Assembly: GCA_026119855.1 (NCBI GenBank)
Contig: JAOWBW010000362.1
Location: 372,001-436,000 of the forward strand
Origin: Campanula takesimana
Lineage: Eukaryota; Streptophyta; Magnoliopsida; Asterales; Campanulaceae
Length of the DNA: 64,000 nucleotides
Direction of reading: 5' to 3'
Shown here: one piece after another, positions 56,492 to 64,000 of the stretch
How the letters are laid out: every line of letters begins with the position of its first letter
How positions within the stretch are numbered: position 1 is the stretch's first letter
The notes under the pieces: generated by a model
Database searches by the model: none
What the model saw: the letters and a program-made list of their open reading frames with translations, nothing else
Told to the model about the DNA's origin: nothing
Position numbers and translations under genes: made by a program

Positions 56492-57638
56492 TGTGAATAC
56501 CCCTTTCCGATGAAGCGACGCATGGGAAGTATCTTGTGATTATTTTTATTTACAAAAGGAATATTCTTAACGACATTAAAATTATGAGAGTCGCCACGCC
56601 GTTTTAATTAAAGCCAAAACATTGAAAAAAGCATTTTTTATGGGTCCGGGGGTCAAATTACAACAAGAGAAGAATATTGAACGTTATCACTCCTATTGCC
56701 CGAATTGATCGGTCTTTCTATCATGATGCGGTATATGTAGTGTGTTAGTGTTTGAGACCGGATCCGAAGATTGCCTACGTTCCTCTCAATGTGAGAAGCT
56801 CAGGTCAGCGTAGTTCGCAGAGAATTAGAATAGGCAGAAGAATCGGGATCATGCATAATGAGGGGGAATTACCTAAAGATTAGGGTTTAGAAGTAGTTCC
56901 TAGATCATCCTCGGGTTGATGAACCCTCGATCATCATCGGCTATGAAATAACATGTAATTATGAAGATCGCAACCCTAAATATAGCATAAATAAGGTTTT
57001 AATCTATGAACACGATGAACATATGAAGAACATATATGAACATATGAATGAACATGCGAAGCATATGAAGAAACTATGAATAAACATGCAAGAACATGAA
57101 TATTAAAGATCTACATTAGAAATAATGCAAGAACGCGAAGAAATAAGTTAGAAAACTTACCTATGTTGGCAAGAAATAAACCTTGATCTTCTTGGAGGTT
57201 TGAATGCTAATTAGAGAGAAAAATAGTGTTTAAGAACTCCCAAATTCGGACTTAGAGCTCTCAAAATCGGATCCCTAAACCAATAGCATGGATTGGTTTA
57301 TATAGTAAACTGAGGGGAAGATCTGATGGTCCAGATCATCCAGCGCAAGGTTGGCCGCCTGGCCATTGTTGAAGCCGGTTACAAGAGTGGCCGCGTGGCC
57401 AAGATCAACGCGGAGCAATGTTGGCCGCGTGGCCAAGGCTGCCGGATGACTTGATTCTTAAGCTAGGGTTTCTGCATGGTTTTAAGGAAACCATTTATTA
57501 CCTAATTTGATAGATTTTGCCATAAATGAGATATTTTTGGGAATCCGGGACAAGTCTTTGTAAGGTTTCTAATTCCTATAAAGTCCTTGTATATTTGGGA
57601 AAGTCCTAATAAACTCATTTTCAGGTCGGGTACTAACA
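56492..57638 (-). repeat. 5' LTR of the Ogre-like element
   Basis: 1,147 bp, minus strand from TGTTAGTACCCGACC to GGGGTATTCACA. TATA motif ACTATATAAACC at about 57294-57305. Three TTGGCCGCGTGGCCA-like palindromes (57350-57364, 57387-57402, 57430-57447) lie just upstream of it. Confidence 0.85.
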
Positions 57639-58275
57639 GTTTCTCAATTTCAGCAATTATGAACTCTTCATAATTCTAACTTCATTTTATCTTTGAAACT
57701 TTGATTGCGATCAAGTTTGGGAAACACAATCTCGATGAACGTAGATTAGCCATCCAAACCTTGAACCAATCTTAGAATCACAAGATCAAAACAAATAGGA
57801 AAATCAAACCCCAAGATCCACACCAAAACCAACTGCCCAAAACCCGCTCCAGATCAGCAGGTCTGGCCGGTATTGTCATTGATTCGGTTGGACCCCATCA
57901 CAACTCCAGTATCTGATTCTGATTCTGACCAACTGTGCGGCCGCCCAATAAAATCTGTGTGGCCGCCCAATATTTTCTGTGCGGTCGCACAGTAGCATCA
58001 GACAGAATTTTTTAAAGTTCGAAAATTTGTCTCAAAATTGTTTTCCCCGATTATTAAAACTTTGATCCAATCAAAAATTAATAATCAAACAATTCAGAAT
58101 CCAACATAATTTTTAGTGCGATTCAATAGTGCGATTAGAGTTGTAAAACAATAAACCACATAAAATCATATAACACATAAACATCATATATCCAATATTC
58201 ATATCATGTTAGGCACATAAACAATTTATATACACACAACATGATCTAGGTATTGAAATAATCAACATGAACGGG

Positions 58276-58287
58276 GCTCTGATACCA
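58276..58287 (-). other. Primer binding site, second Copia family A element
   Basis: The minus strand reads TGGTATCAGAGC, directly before the LTR end TGTTGGGTTTC at 58289. Confidence 0.92.
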
Positions 58288-58288
58288 C

Positions 58289-59781
58289 TGTTGGGTTTCG
58301 TAGTAACATGCGCAGCGGAAAATAGCATTTAAATTTTTATGAAACCCAAAGCCCATAGATCCATTCATATGATTAAATCAAATACTTGCAATAGGAATAC
58401 TAGAAAAACTAACCCTTGATGACTTTGAATTTGGTCTTTGATCTTGGTGGAGAAATTGAAGCTTTAATCACGAACAAGTAAGAACACGAACTTTGAAGAT
58501 GATGAGTTTCACCCCCTAGCGGTATCCACACCTTGAACGAATATCAAGAACACTTGATCTTGGTTGGTAGACCAATATTGTGAAACACATTTTCACAATT
58601 AATATGAACTATATGGAATTTTAGTTTGTGTATTATTTTGTTCTTCAATCTAGGATGTCTTAGAACAAAATAAAACTCTCTCAAACTCTTTGGAATTTGC
58701 ACAAAAGCATTAGCATTGATTCTGGCCGAATTTTGCTGTTTATATACAAGTTAGACCTATTCCAAATAGGAAACTTGTGTCTAAACCCGTCCAAAATTTT
58801 TTTCCAAATCAAATTAGGAAACCAGTCCCGACATGGTGTGCGGCCACCAAAAACCACCTGTGCGGCCGCACATCTATCTGGAAGGTTTCTGGTACTTTTT
58901 GAGCCAAGCTGTGCGGCCGCCCAAACCCTTTTCTGCGGTCGCACACCTGCCCCAGATTTCCCTAATTTCCAAATTCCTCCAAAGTCCTTATTTAAGATTC
59001 GTTCCATTGTGTGTGACCCTCTAGGATTACACTAAGTTAGCAATGGGTTCAAACATGAAACCATATGATATGATTAGGTTCTAGCAAACCGTCATACCTA
59101 CCCAAATAGTATAACTAGATACAAGTTCGCATTCCTTTAGAACATGTCACAATCCCTTTGTCCACGATGTCATTGAACACAAGTCATGGTCAACAAGTCA
59201 ACTTGTTTTGTTCAATACTTTCTCGATTCCGAATATGTTGATAATACAAATGACATTGATCTAATCAATTCATTTGAGTCCGGCCGAACATTTTCATCAA
59301 CATCATTCCTACGAGAGGCCTAAGCTTGACATCTCTCCGAAGATGGACAAATTCATTTAGCTTATTACTCTTCCCTACGTGAATCCGATTATGCCAATCA
59401 TACCCTTTATAACTACCCGGTTAAAGGTAGCGTTTGAATATGTCAAACATAATGTTCATCAAGTGGAAGACTTTAATAACTCCATGTCTAAGGATTCGTA
59501 TGACATAACTAATATGAGATATATGTACGACATTGACCATGATATAAATCTCATACAGCGGGTCATGTCCAGTACTTTGTTCCAAACAAGTACCCATAAA
59601 TCTAACATGATCATCTCATGATCATTTAGCCTTTATACTAGTGCTTAACAAGTACTAGGGACGGAGATTATTATAAGTAAACATGAACAACAATAATAAT
59701 CAAAACATCTCTTTATTGATATGAAATAAATGATAACAATTAAAACGTTTATTAAACGTGCCTAGGGCACCACTACCAACA
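58289..59781 (-). repeat. LTR of the second Copia family A element
   Basis: 1,493 bp, TGTTGGTAGTGGTGCC to GAAACCCAACA on the minus strand, homologous throughout to 18486-19926. Three GTGCGGCCGC-type words plus a GTGCGACCGC variant (58838-58946) and the inverted repeat CCTATT-N3-AATAGG (58756-58770) precede the TATA motif (TATATAAAC, about 58737-58746). Confidence 0.9.
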
Positions 59782-59853
59782 CTAACAAAAGCACTTGACG
59801 CGAAACGGTTCATATTTTTTAGAGGTAAAATGGGTATGCTTGAACTCAACTAA
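59782..59853 (+). pseudogene. Sirevirus C pol C-terminus
   Basis: LTKALDAKRF, FFRGKMGMLELN and a TAA align with the end of pol in element B (LTKPLENSRF, LRGEMGMLELT). The frame begins exactly at the family A LTR border, so the insertion split the RNase H end of pol. Confidence 0.85.
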
Positions 59854-60724
59854 ATTCAATATAGTTTTGTTATTACTAATGATCTTATGATTTGTTGAGT
59901 TATAAGTACACTAGGTTTTAAAAGATATATCAATTTCAAAGTTTCAAGGAAACTTCTTGGGCCATAAACTCACTGAGCGCTCAAGTATGACTGCGCGCCC
60001 CACTCTCTATTGCGCGCCTAGCATCTAATGCACCAATTATCTCTGCACTCCTAGATGAGATTATGCGCCCCCTATGCGCCTCTTTATGACTGCGGTTCAA
60101 TCAATGCTACCACATATTAAATCCTCAATGATTGAACGTATTAAATATTCACAAGTACCAGGTATGTTTATTCTTATCATTTATTATAGGAATTTTTATC
60201 TTTTGACATTCCATTATTGTTCAAGGATACTTGTGCAATTAATTTTCCCTCATTTTTTATTTTTCAAAAATTTTATTTTTTGGGGATATTCTTGCACCCC
60301 AAACTTACACCAAAACAGATGTTTTTAGAGTTTGTGAAAAAATTAGTCATAATTGTTCATACACTTATGAGGGAAGTGGGATAATTTTTCTTTACCCAAA
60401 ATGTCACATCGAAGTACTTTGTATCACTTCATTAATGGGGCATCCTTTCATGTCACTCCTTCATTAATGTGCCGTCCTTCTGCATTAATGAGCCAAAAAT
60501 CCTTTTTCCCCCTTTAGTACCCATCCTTTCATTCTATCCTTTTTAATGATTGTTTTTTTCTCTCTCTCTCTCTCTCTCTGAACTCTCTGCACTCCCTCTT
60601 TCTCCCTATAATATCTACCAACTCACCCTCTTCCAGTTTCTCTCTCTACTCACTCCACCGCCTCTTTTTTTTTCTCTCTATATTTTCATCTTTTCTCTTC
60701 ATTTTATCTTCTATATATACACAT

Positions 60725-62521
60725 ATGGGTCCTAAGAGAACTACAAAGACTCCACAAGACGAAATGTTTCATGATTTATGTGTTCTTGCTGTTCTTCGAG
60801 CACTCAAGCCATATTCTTCGTGTTCTTCGTTATTTTTGCATGCCCTTGTCTTGAAAAGGCGCAGGAAGCGCATGGCAAAGCGCGCGCCTAGGGTTAAAGG
60901 TGCTCACTTGGTTGATGAAGCCACTGAGTCAGATGAAGGAAAAGATGATGGTGCTGATGACCGTGCACAAGATGGCGCAGAAATTGATGTTGCACCTCGC
61001 GCAGAAACCACAAATGCTCCTGGCGCTGGAACTAGCGCAGGAAGAGATAAAGGCAAAGGGATTGCAACAGTGGTTGAAAAAGAAGCCAGACCACCTAAGC
61101 GCCCCAGAACTGAAAAGGATTATCAGGAAGCTATCAAGCGCGCACAAGCAGCCAGTTTAGTTTAAGCGCAGAGAAAACGAGATGAAGATTATCAGATCAA
61201 GCAAGCTGCTGAATTAGCCAAAGTAGAAAGGCGCAAAGGCGCAGGGTCTAGCGCTGATGTACGCGCCCCTGCCCATACTGCGCCTCCTCCTTCTGGTAAT
61301 GCGCCTCCTTCAAAGACTTCAAAGAAGACTTCTACTGCGCCTCCAGAGAAACCTATTGCGCCTGCTCCAGTTTCTAAACCAACTGCTGTCTCACTAACTG
61401 CTGATCAACAGAAACTCAGAGATCAAATATCTTCTAAATTGTTTGGAGACCTTAGTGAGGATCAAGTTGAGGGGGAGACAGAACCTTTACTCCCGCGCAG
61501 ATCTACTCGTGCGCGTGTGACTCCTGCGCCTCCCCTTACTGATGAACCAAGCTCAAGTGCTGAATATCTTCCTTCTCCTCCACAGAAAACAACTCCTGTT
61601 CTTTCTCCTACCATGCGCCTGGATCCTTCTGCGCCCCAATCTGATGACGCGCCTCCTCCTCCTACTGCTGATTTAGGTGTGGTTATTTCTATGCTTCAAA
61701 AACTTCATGAAGGCCAAGCTTGAATTGAGTCTCAGTTTGAGCTTCATACATCTATGTTGACGAATCAGGCAGATGAGATTGCTGCCATTAAGGGGGAGAT
61801 AACGCGCATTAGCGCTATTATCAGGGATAAGAATTTTTTGACCCCTCAGCAATGGAGTGATGCTATCGCGCAAATGAATGATTTATTCAAAGACACACTT
61901 GCTAAGCTTCATGAAAGAATTGCAGGAGGAATCAAGCTCACTGATGGTCAAGCTTTTATTGATGCAATTAAGCAAGTAGAGACCAGTGTAGCTGCAGATA
62001 TTAAGAAATTGCTTGACTTAGTCACTGGTGAAAGTGATAAGTTAGTAAATGTGATGGACAAGCTGAAGGAAATAAAGGATGAGCTCGAGAATGCTCCAAG
62101 CGCGCACATTGACACCGCCCTCTTTTGCGCCCTCCTCTAGCGCCGCGCCATTTAACTCTCGCTCCTTACTTTCAAATTTGGATGTTTTGAAGGAGTTGAT
62201 TGTTACTCACTTTAATGCCCCGCATTCTAGCGCAGACAGGCGCGCAGAAAGAACTTCTGCTGATATTGTCAGCGCGCAAGCTGCTGTTGAAGCTAACTTT
62301 CAAATTATTGCAGAAAATCTATCTCAACAGCAAGCTATTTCTCAACGCACCATTGATGAGTATCAATCCATAAATGTTGATCATTTTCGCTATATCAGAG
62401 ATGGTGTACAGACACGCATGGTCTTGTAAACCGTTGTCACCAACTTTCCAAACAAATTCAGCGCTCAGTTTCAGAAATAGAAGAAGGATTGAAGGACGAT
62501 GACGCGCCTCCTAACCCTTAG
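60725..62521 (+). pseudogene. Sirevirus C post-pol ORF, decayed
   Basis: Starts MGPKRTTKTPQDEM, like exon 1 of the element B ORF. A T-rich intron-like stretch of about 90-100 bp follows before KRRRKRMAKRAPRV at about 60855. The reading then runs through Ala/Asp/Glu-rich and Pro/Ser-rich sequence to a coiled-coil-like end (DIKKLLDLVTGESDKLVNVM), with stops near 61163 and 61721 and a shift near 62110. The order of a basic start, Pro-rich middle and helical end parallels element B. Alanine and arginine codons here use GCG and CGC far more than neighbouring DNA does. Confidence 0.65.
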
Positions 62522-63027
62522 TTTTTATTAGGTTTGTAAGTTGTTGGAATTTTTTTTGTTTGTTAAAACTCTTTGTTAGTGATTTAGTGCTTAAATGTTT
62601 TAGTACATCTTTTGATTTTGTTATGTTGAAAACTTGTAATCTCAACTCTTATATTTCGAGTTTTAATGAGAACAAAGCATCACTATTTCTCTCAAACCCT
62701 GTTCACTCAAACTTCTTGTTTGAAAAACACTGAATATTGTTTAAAATCATATGCATCATATTTGAACTGTTTCATATTTTCATGCATTGAGTTTAAACCT
62801 TGTTTAAACACATTTCAAAACTAAAACTCATATACATTTGAATGTGTTAAACTATTATTTCTATCTTTCCATTTGTAATGTTTAATCTTTATTGGAATAG
62901 ATTAGAAATCTATATCTTGGACTAGTGTGTGCATTAACTTGAGACATGATTTACCAATTTCATTTATTTGGACATGTTAATATCAAGTTTAATGTTTGTC
63001 CCTGATATAGTAGGTAATGGCATCAAT

Positions 63028-63041
63028 CAAATAGGGGGAGA
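63028..63041 (+). other. Polypurine tract, Sirevirus C
   Basis: AATAGGGGGAGA just before the LTR, with the upstream block TAATGGCATCAATC shared with element B. Confidence 0.82.
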
Positions 63042-63042
63042 T

Positions 63043-64000
63043 TGTTGGGTATGCCCACTTATATCTCAGTTTCAATGTAATAGGATTGATTAGATTTGAT
63101 TGATCCATCACCTAAGTTTTATTTCATGGACTTTAGACCCACATGTAAGAAGTATTTATACTTCATTTTTTAGGGTGTCCATTGTAATAGAATAAGCTTA
63201 GGAATAGGGCAAGAAGATCAAGATTGAAGAAAATCACTCCGTGAGTTTGAGCTACGCGCCTATGCGCTCCATTCAACGCGCCATGCGCCCCCTTCACCTT
63301 TGCGCCATGCGCCTATCCAGTGCGTGCGCTTAAGGTGATGCGCCTAGCTATGCTACGCGCCCCATTGGCTCATGCGCGCCTCTTAGCTCAACGCGCCTCA
63401 TAGTGTTAATTCAACACTCAGTGATTTATTGAAGATTCGAAGACTTGAAGAAGATTCAAACTACGCCAATGATCCAACGGTGGTTAAATAATACGTATGC
63501 ACCCGCATCTAAGGACACCTGTCCATAACGGTCATATTTGTGTTATGTGTCTATAGGCTATAAAAGAACACGTGCTCCACTCAATAAGCGACAGCACATC
63601 CGTCCTTTTTTCTGACTCACCAAGGATTTCCAACGGCTAGTTTTTGGGGCTCTACTATAAATACCCCATAACTTCAAACGTTTTGAAGTTGCTAAGAATC
63701 TCATAATTTCTCTCTCAAGCATTTGTTGAAGATTTGAAGATTGCATTTGTTTTTCCAGAATTCTCAAGAACATCTTCATACCTTCATCCTTAGCCCAGAT
63801 CCTCAAGCAAAAACACTTTAGTTTTCTTGTGCTCTCAATCTCAAAGATCTAAAGAGCCTTGATTCTAAAATCACACACGCACCTCTTTAAGTTTGATCAC
63901 TTAGATCTTTCTTTAAGAGATACACCGGTTATCGTCTAGGATTTGTTCTTTCATAGATATTAGATCTTGAGTTAGTGTATAAGCTCAAAACGATTGTAAT
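63043..64000 (+). repeat. 3' LTR of Sirevirus C, cut by the window end
   Basis: Starts TGTTGGGTATGCCCACTTA and matches the inverse of the solo LTR at 1407-2697. A dense TGCGCC/ACGCGCC word cluster (63252-63407) is followed by the TATA box GGCTATAAAAGAAC near 63557. About 330 bp should remain beyond the window, judging from the solo LTR. Confidence 0.9.

Larger units (their letters stand above)
50140..57638 (-). mobile_element. Ogre/Tat-like Gypsy element, 3' part missing at the gap
   Basis: In minus-strand order: LTR (57638-56492), primer site, minisatellite leader, gag, protease with a G-patch-like motif, and reverse transcriptase, stopping at the gap. RNase H, integrase and the 3' LTR are absent. 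It is inserted in the leader of the minus-strand family A Copia element: 57639 onward matches the leader at 20600 downward, read inverted. Confidence 0.85.
57639..59781 (-). mobile_element. Second Copia family A element: 5' LTR and leader
   Basis: The minus strand holds an LTR (59781-58289), a primer site and about 640 bp of leader that matches 19940-20620 in inverse order, including the GC words near 57930-57990. The Ogre-like element interrupts it at 57639; the rest is beyond the gap. Its own insertion site is in Sirevirus C pol, with CTAAC (59782-59786) as the likely target sequence. Confidence 0.88.
59782..64000 (+). mobile_element. Sirevirus C: pol end, post-pol ORF and 3' LTR
   Basis: The right part of a Sirevirus whose left part is displaced by the family A insertion. 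It holds the last 23 codons of pol, a T-rich spacer with (CT)n (59854-60724), a decayed post-pol ORF, a spacer (62522-63027), a polypurine tract, and a 3' LTR cut by the window end. Confidence 0.85.

Overview
The window looks like nuclear DNA of a flowering plant, almost certainly a eudicot. It has one intron-rich gene for a plastid enzyme, an AT-rich background, many Stowaway-type MITEs, Mutator-like and hAT elements, non-LTR elements, and Copia and Gypsy LTR retrotransposons nested in each other. I cannot name the species. Coordinates and splice phases were worked out by hand.

Region 1 (1-13,800): one host gene on the minus strand, plastidic phosphoglucomutase (PGM). 22 exons can be placed with consistent phase and no internal stop; the last few codons lie off the left edge. 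Its introns are full of transposons: a Sirevirus-family solo LTR in intron 16, a Copia solo LTR split by a 5'-truncated RTE LINE in intron 8, and Stowaway MITEs. Upstream (13,800-17,700) lie a hAT MITE holding a Gypsy solo LTR, then a Mutator-like element holding a second Mutator-like element that carries a formin gene fragment, plus a Stowaway MITE.

Region 2 (17,650-28,460): an L1-like LINE tail, a 60-bp palindrome, the 5' half of a Copia element (family A, 18,486-23,425), another Mutator-like element, a run of abutting Stowaway MITEs, and an internally deleted Gypsy element inside one of them. No host gene was recognised.

Region 3 (28,458-50,039): a decayed Tat-type Gypsy element with two RNase H domains and an antisense coiled-coil ORF. 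A recent Sirevirus-type Copia element (B) interrupts it at 37,460. B has gag, pol and a long post-pol ORF that appears to need splicing. Its 3' LTR runs into a 100-N assembly gap.

Region 4 (50,140-64,000): a three-layer nest. An Ogre/Tat-like Gypsy element (minus) sits in the leader of a second family A Copia element (minus), which sits in the end of pol of another Sirevirus (C, plus). The 3' LTR of C runs off the window, and its family also left the solo LTR in PGM intron 16.

The most interesting pattern is shared by most of the LTR families. Just upstream of the TATA box each carries a cluster of short GC-rich words, and the word differs by family. In the two Sireviruses the family word is also spread through the coding sequence.
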